Positions 38,941 to 48,125 of a stretch of DNA of 64,000 nt are shown piece by piece (position 1 is the stretch's first letter; every line of letters starts with the position of its first letter). The notes beneath the pieces are model-generated. The model saw only the letters and a list, made by a program, of their open reading frames with translations. It was not told the origin of the DNA and made no database searches. Origin of the DNA: Bacteroidota bacterium (GTDB taxonomy: Bacteria > Bacteroidota > Bacteroidia > AKYH767-A > 2013-40CM-41-45); NCBI GenBank assembly GCA_016720935.1, contig JADKJP010000006.1, forward strand, positions 434,001 to 498,000, in the 5' to 3' direction. The translations under genes were made by a program, and so were the position numbers.

Positions 38941-39422
38941 TCAAGGGAATCTTCCCGACTAAGTAGCGGGAGACCGGTTTCACCTGACAAGCGTATCGAA
39001 AGCTGCTTACCTTCCTCACTAAATGCCCAAACGTATAAATAGCGTATTGGATATTTTTTCCGGATGGCATTGATTGCATGTAAACTGAGATTCCTTGCCA
39101 GCCCTTTGTGTCTGAATTCTTCAAGAACAAGTGCAGAACAGAGATAAAGTGCCTCGTAGTTCTGACCAGGCTCAGTTTCTTCGAAAAGTTGATTTTCCGT
39201 AATTTCATTTTTCAGAAAACGGTGCATGACATCACTGGTTGTCGGTATTAGCAAAATCCAGACAACAGGACCGTCCCCATCAATTTCCTCGGAAAGAGTA
39301 TTGGGATCAATGGTGTTCAGTTTTTCAAGCACATTCTGATCCACCTGCAATTGTTCCGGGTCATGTCTTACATCGAAAAAACTATCCGCGAGTGCGATCA
39401 TTCGTTTCAGATTTTCAGACAT
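38937..39422 (-). CDS. GNAT-like acetyltransferase (putative)
   Basis: 161 residues, no signal peptide. The stretch YLCSALVLEEFRHKGLARNL followed by LHAINAIR resembles GNAT motif A (beta strand, R-x-x-G-x-A loop that binds acetyl-CoA, then helix). The N-terminal 60 residues are acidic and unlike other domains I know. It runs convergent to the CAP lipoprotein and overlaps it by 4 bases. Substrate unknown; the family call rests on one motif. Confidence 0.55.
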   Translation of the reverse strand: MSENLKRMIALADSFFDVRHDPEQLQVDQNVLEKLNTIDPNTLSEEIDGDGPVVWILLIPTTSDVMHRFLKNEITENQLFEETEPGQNYEALYLCSALVLEEFRHKGLARNLSLHAINAIRKKYPIRYLYVWAFSEEGKQLSIRLSGETGLPLLSREDSLD

Positions 39423-39608
39423 AAACAGGATATTTTAATTAGTGAGATTCACATTACAAATATAGAGCATACTTTTCTGTTTCTGCAAAGTTTCAACTTG
39501 CGATCTGTTTTAAGACAGCAACAATTGAAAGTACTATTCTAAGTATTTCAGAAGAAAAATCAGGTCTAAAAAAGATAAATTGTATCTTCAGCTACGAAAA
39601 ATCAAGCG

Positions 39609-41543
39609 GTGAAATCTATTTATATACGAAATTCTATTCGGGTAATTTTTCCACTTCTCTTTGTCTTTTTAATGGCAGGGAAAGATGTCAAAAATTCAGA
39701 GCAGGGAGTTTTTGATCAGGAGAATTGCAGAATTCAATTGATGAATAGTGTTGATAGTCTCAAACATTCACTTTCTCTACTCGAATCAATGGTCAGGCAG
39801 AAAATGCTCTCCGGTTCATCTGAATTTCGGAATGCATGGCATACATGCAGAATTTACTATCGTGCTATTTCTCCCTTTGTAAGTTTTTACAGACCGGAAC
39901 TGGCTCAACTCTTGAATGGTCCTCCGGTTGCTTTGCCTGAAGAAGAAGATGAAGTTGCGGCCTTTCTTCCGCCGCATGGTTTACAATTGATTGAGGAAAA
40001 ACTATTTCAGGGTTCAGGAAATTATAACCAAACGGAAGTCATTTCGGAATTAGCACTTTGTAGAACCAATCTTGAAGCGTATAAAAGTTCTGTAAAAGAT
40101 ACGCTGCTCCGTGAGCAGGATATATTCCATGCTCTCGAACTCGAAATGCTTCGTTATTTTCTACTGACCGTCACCAACATGGAGTCTCCCTATACACACG
40201 TTGCTTTTAAAGAGGGCGTTTCATACTATCACAATTTACCTGAGTTTTTTAGTAGCTGTTACCCTGAACTAAATGAAACAGACAGGAACGCTTGTGAATC
40301 TCTAAAGGCTGCAAGTTTGTCCTGTGCTGATTTTTTAAGCGAGCAGGATCATGTGAATCATCCCGATTATTTTCAACTCTATTCTAAATTCTACATTCCG
40401 TTGAGTGAATCTTTATCGAGATTCTTTTTTCTTCGGTGTCCGGATTATAATTTTTCATCCGGACCGGTAAATTTTATCACCCGATCAGTTTTTGATCCCG
40501 GCGCGTTTAATGTTTCCGGTTTTTTATCAGGGGCTGAAGCAAGGACAGGCACCTTGAGTGCTCAGTTGGGAAGATTGTTATTCTTTGATCCCGCGCTCTC
40601 CCAAAAAGATCAGCGAAGTTGCGCATCCTGTCACGATCCGCGAAAAGCATTTACGGATGGTTTGCAAAAAAGCATGGGAGCTCAGCACGGTCAGCAATTT
40701 CTCAGGAATGCACCGACAATAGTGAATGCTGTCTTTCAAAGAAAATTATTTCACGATGGACGCGCCTTTACTTTCGAAAATCAGGCCAGTGAAGTATTGA
40801 ATAACCCGGATGAGATGCAGGTTGATTTTTCTGTGGTGCCTGACAAAATCAGAAAGTCCTCTGAATACATTCGATTATTCAAAGCATCTTTTACCGGAAC
40901 TGAGGATACATTAATCAGCAATCGAAGTATTTTGAAAGCTATTGCAGCTTATGAGCAAACCTTATTTTCATTGAATTCGCGTTTCGATAAAGCAATTCGC
41001 GGAGATGAAAATATACTGGAGGCGAATGAAAAGGAAGGGTTTAATATATTTATGGGAAAAGGGAAATGTGGTACCTGTCATTTCCTTCCTTTGTTCAATG
41101 GAACCGCGCCTCCATATTATTCAGAATCTGAAATGGAAGTTCTTGGTGTGCCTGCATCGCCGGATACTGTTCATCCAAAATTGGATACTGATCCCGGAAG
41201 GGAAAAAGTTATTCCAATGCAGGAGTATCATGCAGCATTTAAAACTCCAACACTTCGAAACATTGAATTCACCGGCCCTTATATGCACAATGGAGTGTAC
41301 ACTTCACTGGAACAAGTTATTGAGTTTTATGAAAAAGGAGGAGGGAAGGGATTGGGATTAGAAATTAAAAACCAATCCCTGGCACATGATAGGTTGAATT
41401 TAAATCAGGATGAAAAGAGAAAATTGATTCTTTTTCTTTCGACACTCTCAGATACCAGCGGTTGTACAAATGCTCCGGTACGATTACCTGCTTTTGATTT
41501 GTCTTCTGATACGAGGGAGAGGATTGTTGGAGGGGATTACTAA
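39609..41543 (+). CDS. Di-haem cytochrome c peroxidase/MauG-type protein with helical N-terminal domain
   Basis: 644 residues, GTG start at 39609, chosen because it gives a signal sequence (IRVIFPLLFVFLMAG). Residues about 30-290 are helical and resemble an imelysin or EfeO-like domain (weak). The C-terminal half is the CCP/MauG family: LSAQLGRLLFFDPALS, haem motif CASCH (C338, C341, H342), LFHDGRAFTFENQA, second haem motif CGTCH (C487, C490, H491), and FKTPTLRNIEFTGPYMHNG. Expected to be periplasmic. Oxidation substrate unknown. Confidence 0.85.
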   Translation: MKSIYIRNSIRVIFPLLFVFLMAGKDVKNSEQGVFDQENCRIQLMNSVDSLKHSLSLLESMVRQKMLSGSSEFRNAWHTCRIYYRAISPFVSFYRPELAQLLNGPPVALPEEEDEVAAFLPPHGLQLIEEKLFQGSGNYNQTEVISELALCRTNLEAYKSSVKDTLLREQDIFHALELEMLRYFLLTVTNMESPYTHVAFKEGVSYYHNLPEFFSSCYPELNETDRNACESLKAASLSCADFLSEQDHVNHPDYFQLYSKFYIPLSESLSRFFFLRCPDYNFSSGPVNFITRSVFDPGAFNVSGFLSGAEARTGTLSAQLGRLLFFDPALSQKDQRSCASCHDPRKAFTDGLQKSMGAQHGQQFLRNAPTIVNAVFQRKLFHDGRAFTFENQASEVLNNPDEMQVDFSVVPDKIRKSSEYIRLFKASFTGTEDTLISNRSILKAIAAYEQTLFSLNSRFDKAIRGDENILEANEKEGFNIFMGKGKCGTCHFLPLFNGTAPPYYSESEMEVLGVPASPDTVHPKLDTDPGREKVIPMQEYHAAFKTPTLRNIEFTGPYMHNGVYTSLEQVIEFYEKGGGKGLGLEIKNQSLAHDRLNLNQDEKRKLILFLSTLSDTSGCTNAPVRLPAFDLSSDTRERIVGGDY

Positions 41544-41800
41544 GAAAGAGAGTAGTTGAATGCAACAGTTTAGTTTAATTTTGAATTTTTATCGGTATTT
41601 GAACTTGAGCTTGTAATTTATATGAATTTGGGCCTTTTTATTGTTATTTAGATTGGCTCCGACCGGATTCTCTTTTGTAAGCGGATTGTAATTCTTTATT
41701 AAAATATTGTTATTGAATATTATTTCATTAATTTTAATCTATGAAAGTTTGAGGCGCGTAGGAAGCGATACTAATCTTGATTTTTAAACAGCGATTTATC

Positions 41801-42658
41801 ATGAAAAGCAGAATATTTTTCCTTTTAATTTTTTCATTGTTATTTTCAATATCCGCGAATTCACAGGATATTATCCGCACCAAAACTGATACAATAAAAG
41901 CCAAGGTTCTGGAAATTGGTCTTGATGAAATCAAGTATCGAAATTATAATAACCTTGACGGTCCCATAGTGGTAATTTCAAAATATGATGTTTATGAAAT
42001 AAATTTTGAGAATGGAACAAAGATGCGGATCACGCCTGATCCCTATGATGTAAATATTGATGTTACTTTGAGAAATAAGTCAAGGTCAATTAAGTTTGAA
42101 TTTTTTTCTCCTCTCACTAATGACATTGCATTTGGCTATGAAACGATGCTAAAAGTTGGTACGAACCTTGAATTCAAAGCAGCTGTGATTGGGCCCGGGG
42201 TCAATCAAAATACCAAGAAAACTTCTGGTTTTTTTGTAAAAGCTGGTGTTAAGTTTCTGAATAGGCCATCATACACTCAACGAGGTGTTAAGCATGTGCA
42301 TCAATTAAATGGTGCTTATATTAAACCTGAAATAATTTTCAATATGTATTCTTACGATTTTGAGGATTATAATTATTCATATCCCTATACTTATCCTGTG
42401 ACAAAAAAAATAGTCAGAGTGAGCTATACAAATTTAGCGGCGGATATTGTTTTTGGGAAACAACATATACTTGGCAATTTTATTACTCTTGATTATTATT
42501 TTGGTTTTGGTTATGGAATACGTTTGGCAAACAAAAAAACAAATTCACCTTATGACTATACCGGGAATTCAAGTTCCTATGAATATAGTCACGTCTTGCT
42601 AGGAAAAAACTTCCCATTAGTTTTGACTACGGGATTAACAATTGGTGTTCTATTTTAA
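41801..42658 (+). CDS. Outer-membrane or periplasmic protein of unknown function
   Basis: 285 residues from ATG 41801, which starts a good signal peptide (MKSRIFFLLIFSLLFSISAN); an earlier in-frame start adds 8 residues. The first part after the signal (IRTKTDTIKAKVLEIGLDEI, ISKYDVYEINFENG) is a small beta domain often placed before barrel-like regions in Bacteroidota proteins. The rest alternates aromatic and polar residues with Gly (FFVKAGVKFLNR, LDYYFGFGYGI) and ends in TIGVLF, as outer-membrane barrels do. No partner is known. Confidence 0.65.
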   Translation: MKSRIFFLLIFSLLFSISANSQDIIRTKTDTIKAKVLEIGLDEIKYRNYNNLDGPIVVISKYDVYEINFENGTKMRITPDPYDVNIDVTLRNKSRSIKFEFFSPLTNDIAFGYETMLKVGTNLEFKAAVIGPGVNQNTKKTSGFFVKAGVKFLNRPSYTQRGVKHVHQLNGAYIKPEIIFNMYSYDFEDYNYSYPYTYPVTKKIVRVSYTNLAADIVFGKQHILGNFITLDYYFGFGYGIRLANKKTNSPYDYTGNSSSYEYSHVLLGKNFPLVLTTGLTIGVLF

Positions 42659-42897
42659 CTTGAATTTAGAAAAATTGTTAGAAGGAATGTGCATGAAAGT
42701 GGATGATTGTATACAAATCTTATGCAGGTTTCTGAAAATAATGGATGAATAACTTGCATTAGAATTGGTTATGCCGCTTCGCAAATTGAAGTGTAAGTGT
42801 ATAAATTTTTCTTTTTTTTCAGGTGTGATTTGTTTTGGATTTTTTAGCTAAGTAATGATGGTATCTAATAGCTATGATTAGTGATTGTTTTTGCTAA

Positions 42898-43133
42898 TTC
42901 TTTGATCAAGGATTTATTATAATCCATTCTGGGGATTTGGTGTTGGCTTCCATTCCGGTTCTTGGAAATATGAAAGTACTGCCTAATGGAACATATGATC
43001 TCAGTATTTTCAATCCAATTCCACTCGGATTTGAAACCACTGTTGGTGCCCGCTATTACTTTACTGACAATATCGGCACATATGTTGAAGCCGGACTTGT
43101 AAAAGTTTTATTCAGGCCTGATTAAATTTTAAA
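42898..43133 (+). pseudogene. Remnant of an outer-membrane beta-barrel gene
   Basis: An open frame with no ATG start runs from 42898. It has LGNMKVLPNGTYDLSIFNP, IPLGFETTVGARYYFTDNIG and TYVEAGLVKVLF, then stops (TAA 43123-43125). This is the usual C-terminal end of a small Bacteroidota barrel protein. In another frame the sequence at the end reads SGLIKF before TAA 43131-43133, the expected aromatic end. Thus the 5' part is missing and the 3' end is shifted. 42659-42897 shows nothing else. Confidence 0.55.
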
Positions 43134-43159
43134 TTCTTAACTTGTAAAATTCCTGAATG

Positions 43160-43192
43160 AAAAGCGCGGCTCTCACCGAGAGTCGCGCTTTT
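43160..43192. terminator. Strong bidirectional hairpin
   Basis: AAAAGCGCGGCTCTC (43160-43174) pairs with 43178-43192 around a 3-nt loop; 15 pairs with one G-T. It has T on one side and A on the other, and sits between the barrel remnant (+) and the gene ending at 43244 (-). Confidence 0.85.
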
Positions 43193-43212
43193 ATTTTCTT
43201 AAAACTTTAAAC

Positions 43213-43237
43213 CTACACTTACTCTTACTCTTACACT
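43213..43237. repeat. Inverted copy of the AGTAAG-type repeat
   Basis: Read on the minus strand this is AGTGTAAGAGTAAG followed by AGTAAGTGTAG, the same word order as at 528-560 and in the palindrome at 719-786. It lies just 3' of the minus-strand gene that stops at 43244. Confidence 0.6.
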
Positions 43238-43243
43238 ATATTT

Positions 43244-45430
43244 TTATCTCACCACCACAAATTTCTTACTTGACTTAATTTCATTTTGTAACAATTCTAA
43301 AGTATAAACACCGGCTGTCAGATCCTGAATTGCAACCCGTACATTTTCTCCTTTTATAGTTCCGGCCAATATGTTTTTTTCAATGGCTACTTTTCCATGA
43401 CTATTCATCACCCTCAAACGAGTATCATTTTTTGAAAATGAATTCCAACTGATTGAAATTTCATCTCGTGCCGGACTTGGGCTTAGAATAATTTCAGTGA
43501 CATTTGTATTGAATGTAACAACACTCGGATCCTCATTAATAATCAACGAATCACAGGATGTACATCCATTGGCATCTGTGACACATAGTTGATACTGGCC
43601 TGCGGGCAATCCTCCGATAGTGTCTGTACCTGTACTGATGACTGGTGGATACAAGGTATACTGATAAGGAGTAACACCTCCTTCAGCAGTAAAGGAAGTT
43701 GCTCCATCAAGGCAGCCTATACAACTTGTTGGGTATGTATTGATAGTAGTGAAGTGTACTGAATCCGAAATTGTAAAGTAAAGTGTATCCGTACAATTAA
43801 AAGCATCCTCAAAGCTGATCATATAATTATCGGGTTGCAAATTTTGAACAACGATGAGACCTGAGGAAAAGACAGTGTCAATAATATTAGCTCCAGCCTG
43901 TGTATGGATAAAAATGTGGTTTGGTATTATACCGAAAGTGTCGATCGAAATTGAATTGACAGAAGGAGTACATAAATCCTGTACAAAAATATCCGCGTTA
44001 GGCAAACAGTCGGGAGGGAAAGGCAAAGTAATTTCATACAATCCTGAGGTGCCGCCATATCCATTTTCCAATACATAAATACTATTCATGTGAATGTCGT
44101 CGTCCACGGGATGCGCAAAATCAGAAACAATCCGTGTGGCATTCAATGTATAATTTTGTAATGAAGAATTGAAAGAAAGATCCAGATGAACAAGATCCTG
44201 TGATGGATCCACAAAAGGTCCTATGGAAGTGTCAGGAACAGTTGTACATCCGCAGGAATCAAGACCTTCAGTCCAGCTGAGCATAAAACCGTCCATGCTG
44301 TAATCAGGATGGAGGATGAAAGATTTGTCAAATACTAATCCCAATGGCGAACGGTGCGCGGTGAATGTTCCCATGGATATTCCAAGATCACTTGCATCCA
44401 ATACATTTCCATTGATAGTATCGCGGAATTTATCACAATCAGGACCAAAATTCTGGATAGGTTCGTCCGGAACTGTTAATGGATCTAATTGCGGGAAGTC
44501 AGGATCATTGTTCCAGAATCCATTTCTCCAGGAACGACTAAAATGTGGGATCAGCGGATCTGTGGCAGGATCAAAAGATGCATCCTGCTGTGGATTACGT
44601 GTATCTCCCATTCTCCATGGAAATCCATAGTGATGATTTCTTCTCAACCAGTTCATTTCTTCATTGTGATCACGATCACCGGAATTTTCTACACCAAATA
44701 AATTACCATCATGATCAAATGCCATATCAAAGGTGTTACGAATACCATTTGCGTAAACATAACCGCTATTCTCCAGCCATGCGCTGTCATTTTGAAGAAT
44801 GATGGTGTTCGCATCATGAGTGGGAAGTTTGAAAACTCTTGCAGTGAGTGGTTCATTACGAACTCCCGGGTAGATTCCATAACGTGTCTGAATTTCACCG
44901 TGGTCTCCACGCGCTCCAGAGCAAATTACAAGACTGTCACCACTTGGATCCACTGTCATTCCACTGTATAAATGATCAAAATAATCTGCAGTCTTGTATG
45001 GGTCGGTTTCCATGAGTGTGGACCAGGTGCGTGTACCATTTGGCTCCAATACTCCACGCGCAATGATTCCGATAGTGAGTGGAGTGGAAGAACCATTGTT
45101 TCCACTGACATACATTATGCTGTCATGAATATCCATTCCCTGAATGTATTCCACTCCATGATCAGCAGTAGTATATACGAGTGAATCGTATGCAGGTCCT
45201 GATGAAGGTCGGATAACGACATAAATATTCCCCTGTGTATCCGTATAGTAAAGCTGTCCATCAACCGGATTATAGGAGACACGAATTGCGCCATCCCGTA
45301 TTGTCAGAATTCTGGTTATCCCTATTCCGGGCGCCAATGCCTGAGGGTTGCTTTGAGCACAAACATCAAGAAGTACATTTTGAAATATCAAACTGAAAAG
45401 TAAAAAGAGGTAAGTAGAATGTTTATACAT
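43244..45430 (-). CDS. Second secreted sugar-dehydrogenase-like T9SS cargo protein
   Basis: 728 residues. Signal peptide MYKHSTYLFLLFSLIFQNVL. Residues about 30-480 form a propeller of the glucose/sorbosone dehydrogenase type (VSYNPVDGQLYYTDTQGN, GIRNTFDMAFDHDGNLFGVE, GDRDHNEEMNWL, HYGFPW), then a SprB-like repeat (GGVTPYQYTLYPP, LPAGQYQLCVTDANGC), and a T9SS type-A tail (LSPSPARDEISI, MNSHGKVAIE, TAGVYTLELLQ, KKFVVVR). It is related in plan to the gene at 10618 but is not a close copy. Cofactor and substrate are unproven. Confidence 0.8.
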   Translation of the reverse strand: MYKHSTYLFLLFSLIFQNVLLDVCAQSNPQALAPGIGITRILTIRDGAIRVSYNPVDGQLYYTDTQGNIYVVIRPSSGPAYDSLVYTTADHGVEYIQGMDIHDSIMYVSGNNGSSTPLTIGIIARGVLEPNGTRTWSTLMETDPYKTADYFDHLYSGMTVDPSGDSLVICSGARGDHGEIQTRYGIYPGVRNEPLTARVFKLPTHDANTIILQNDSAWLENSGYVYANGIRNTFDMAFDHDGNLFGVENSGDRDHNEEMNWLRRNHHYGFPWRMGDTRNPQQDASFDPATDPLIPHFSRSWRNGFWNNDPDFPQLDPLTVPDEPIQNFGPDCDKFRDTINGNVLDASDLGISMGTFTAHRSPLGLVFDKSFILHPDYSMDGFMLSWTEGLDSCGCTTVPDTSIGPFVDPSQDLVHLDLSFNSSLQNYTLNATRIVSDFAHPVDDDIHMNSIYVLENGYGGTSGLYEITLPFPPDCLPNADIFVQDLCTPSVNSISIDTFGIIPNHIFIHTQAGANIIDTVFSSGLIVVQNLQPDNYMISFEDAFNCTDTLYFTISDSVHFTTINTYPTSCIGCLDGATSFTAEGGVTPYQYTLYPPVISTGTDTIGGLPAGQYQLCVTDANGCTSCDSLIINEDPSVVTFNTNVTEIILSPSPARDEISISWNSFSKNDTRLRVMNSHGKVAIEKNILAGTIKGENVRVAIQDLTAGVYTLELLQNEIKSSKKFVVVR

Positions 45431-45741
45431 GATATAAATTTTTAGAATATAGAGTAAACATACAAAAAGTAAATTTGAGTTCTAAGGTTGAGTGATTGGT
45501 TGTCAATTGATATTAGATTTAATGTTGTCTATCCGGTCAATATTTTAGTAAATTTTCCTTTGACCCGTTTAGTTGTAAGAAGCTGAAATACAACTATATA
45601 GGAGGCTTTGAATAGCGCTGTTGATTGTCATGGTTGTGAATCAATTTTGTGTCAGAATTGTATCCTGAAATAAGTACCCTGAGATTAGGTTATATTTTGA
45701 ATTGTCCTTATTTTTAAAAATAATATTGCTTCCTTGATTTC
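45431..45741. other. Divergent gap before the T6SS genes
   Basis: A 311-base A/T-rich gap between the divergent sugar-dehydrogenase-like gene and tssE. TATATTTTG (45691-45699) resembles a -7 box for tssE, but no TTTG lies at the right distance. No gene or repeat is seen. Confidence 0.4.
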
Positions 45742-46173
45742 ATGAAAAATTACCTGACACAACCTATTAATTTTGCCGGACTGACAAAAGGCGAAGAGCA
45801 GAGTACCTGTGGCTTGCATCAATCCATTGCGCAAAGAATCCACCTTTTGCTTGTAACCAATCTTGGTGAATTCAGAGTCGATCCGACCTTTGGATGCATC
45901 ATTTGGGAGCATGATTTTGAAAATATGTCGAATCTCAATTTGTGGAAAGACAAAATGATGCGTTCTGTAAAGGAAGGTCTCGAGAAATTTGAAAAACGAT
46001 TGTTTAATTGTCAGGTGAATATTGAATTGAGTCAGCAAGAATTTGATGGAGGAGAGGCATTAAGAAGAATAAAAAGAAGAGTGGACATTAAGGTGAATGC
46101 AAAGATCAAAAAAACAAATGAAGCATTTTTATTTGAAGAGACATTACTGATTAGTCCTGTTTGGCTGGATTAA
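45742..46173 (+). CDS. tssE: T6SS baseplate protein TssE (gp25-like)
   Basis: 143 residues, a GPW/gp25 family protein, the wedge component of the T6SS baseplate that starts sheath assembly in the cytoplasm. Visible signs are the helical start (LHQSIAQRIHLLLVTNLGEF), then RVDPTFGCIIWEHDF (the gp25-type YG/FG-C-LW-E segment), and a C-terminal beta part (VDIKVNAKI). It is followed by tssF 64 bases later and then tssG, the usual E-F-G order. Confidence 0.85.
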   Translation: MKNYLTQPINFAGLTKGEEQSTCGLHQSIAQRIHLLLVTNLGEFRVDPTFGCIIWEHDFENMSNLNLWKDKMMRSVKEGLEKFEKRLFNCQVNIELSQQEFDGGEALRRIKRRVDIKVNAKIKKTNEAFLFEETLLISPVWLD

Positions 46174-46237
46174 GTTTTTATAATCTTAAAACAGCAATTA
46201 TTTCTAGACTAAATTCTAAAAGCTCATTATTACTTGA

Positions 46238-48106
46238 ATGGAGAGTAGCGAACTAACAACAGAACGCATCCGAAGCAGGATGCTTAAAAATGCGGCCAGG
46301 ATCTGGGGAGCGGAGAGCGAAGATGTAGAATCTTCCTTCGACCCGCTTGTTACAATGATGATTGAGGCCTGTGCCTCTGAATTGAATAAAATCAATGGAG
46401 AAATACTGACCTCTCAATCCAGAATTTTAAACAGACTGGCGCAAATCCTGTCACCTGAAACTTTGGTTGGGCCTCAGCCTGCCCATGCGATTGCGCATGC
46501 TCGGTCTATAGAACCTTTCAGCGACCTGTCGAGAGATGTTCAGTTTTTTACCACTAAAAAAGTTCCTTCGTCGAATGCTTTACAAAAAGAAGTAAACAAG
46601 GAAATTTATTTTTCACCTGCGGATAACTTTCGAATATTTGACGCTGATATTAAGTACACGGCTTGCAATAATTTGTTGTATGAATACAAAACACCTACTT
46701 CAAGGCAACTGATTACAGAAGGTCCGGTTACTTCTTATCTCAATCCATCTGAAATGTGGATTGGGATTGAGCTTCAGTCCAGGATAACATCCATACGACA
46801 GCTTTCGTTTTATTTTGACTGGAAAAATGATCCGGAAGAAGAAAAATATTTGCACATGCTTCCGCTGACTAAATGGTCGCTCAATGGTATTCCACTGAAA
46901 GTAGAGCATGGAATTGTGCCATCTGAAGAAAAAGGAAGTCACACAAATGGAAAAATATCTGATCAATATGATGTGACCCTTCGAATCGAGGATTTCATTG
47001 GAAATTTTTACAAAAATCAATTCTATTCTCTTGAGGGTACTGAAATTCCGGATGGGAAGTTACAGGAAATGAAGACGTCTTATCCGAAGGAACTGGAAGA
47101 AGTTTTTTCCAATCAGGTTTTGTCAAAGATTCAGGGAAATTACCTGTGGCTAAAACTGCAATTTACTACTGCTTTTCCTATGAATTCTATTTCAGATTTG
47201 TATGTGTCTATTAATTCTTTCCCCATAATTAATCGTCAATTAAATAAATTTACATACCGTGTACAAAACAATCTGAATATTGTTCCTTTGGCAACAGACG
47301 ATCTTTTTTTGGATCTGTTGAGTGTTCAAACTGCCGATGGAAAACCTTTCCTTTCCAATCCTCTTGGGACAGGTTTTAACAATGAAGCTGGTTATTACAC
47401 TTTACGCTATGGTGGAGTAGAGAGATTCGACGATCGTCATGCAGTGGAATTATTGAACAATGTATTGGATTTGTTACGCGACGAAAGCGCAGCATTCAGC
47501 TCTCTTGGCAACGATTTCATAAGCGCGTATATTCGCCAAATCAATACGGCAATTGCAATGATTGAACACAGTATTGAGCAGAAAGGTCAGAAAGCAAGAC
47601 CTGGAAATTTTCTACTCATCAATCCATACAATACGGATGAAAACATATATACGCTCTTTTGGTCTACAAATGGTTTCCTTGCAAATCAGATTAAAGCCGG
47701 AGTGAAGCTTCAGAATTACTCCGGTGTGGATGCTCGTGCCGAATCCTTGATGTTAATGTCAACAACCAGCGGCGGGAAGGATCCACTTAGTGAAAATGAA
47801 AGAATAACAGCATATAAAAAGGCATTGTTGACTCATGATCGGATTGTGACCGAACAGGATATTCGAAACATGTGTTTCCATGAATTTGGTAATCTTATTC
47901 AATCTGTTTCTGTAAGAAAAGCTTGGGAGGTTGTTGCTGATCGTAAACAGGGAATTCGCCGTGTTCTGGAAATCAATATCGTTCCTGCCAGAAACAATTC
48001 CTTAAATTCATATGAATGGAGGAATTTGGCAAAAGAATTCCAGGTAAAGTTGGATCAATATTCTGCGAATCTTATTCCACTGAAAGTTCTGGTGACCGGC
48101 CATTGA
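46238..48106 (+). CDS. tssF: T6SS baseplate protein TssF
   Basis: 622 residues, the length and layout of TssF. The N-terminus (IRSRMLKNAARIWG, FDPLVTMMIEACASELNKIN, LAQILSPETLVGPQPAHAIA) is the most conserved part of the family. The C-terminal section (VTEQDIRNMCFHEFG) has the look of a phage baseplate J-type end. TssF with TssG and TssE forms the baseplate wedge around the VgrG hub. No signal peptide. 19 bases separate it from tssG. Confidence 0.85.
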   Translation: MESSELTTERIRSRMLKNAARIWGAESEDVESSFDPLVTMMIEACASELNKINGEILTSQSRILNRLAQILSPETLVGPQPAHAIAHARSIEPFSDLSRDVQFFTTKKVPSSNALQKEVNKEIYFSPADNFRIFDADIKYTACNNLLYEYKTPTSRQLITEGPVTSYLNPSEMWIGIELQSRITSIRQLSFYFDWKNDPEEEKYLHMLPLTKWSLNGIPLKVEHGIVPSEEKGSHTNGKISDQYDVTLRIEDFIGNFYKNQFYSLEGTEIPDGKLQEMKTSYPKELEEVFSNQVLSKIQGNYLWLKLQFTTAFPMNSISDLYVSINSFPIINRQLNKFTYRVQNNLNIVPLATDDLFLDLLSVQTADGKPFLSNPLGTGFNNEAGYYTLRYGGVERFDDRHAVELLNNVLDLLRDESAAFSSLGNDFISAYIRQINTAIAMIEHSIEQKGQKARPGNFLLINPYNTDENIYTLFWSTNGFLANQIKAGVKLQNYSGVDARAESLMLMSTTSGGKDPLSENERITAYKKALLTHDRIVTEQDIRNMCFHEFGNLIQSVSVRKAWEVVADRKQGIRRVLEINIVPARNNSLNSYEWRNLAKEFQVKLDQYSANLIPLKVLVTGH

Positions 48107-48125
48107 TGATCTATAAAATTTGCAT

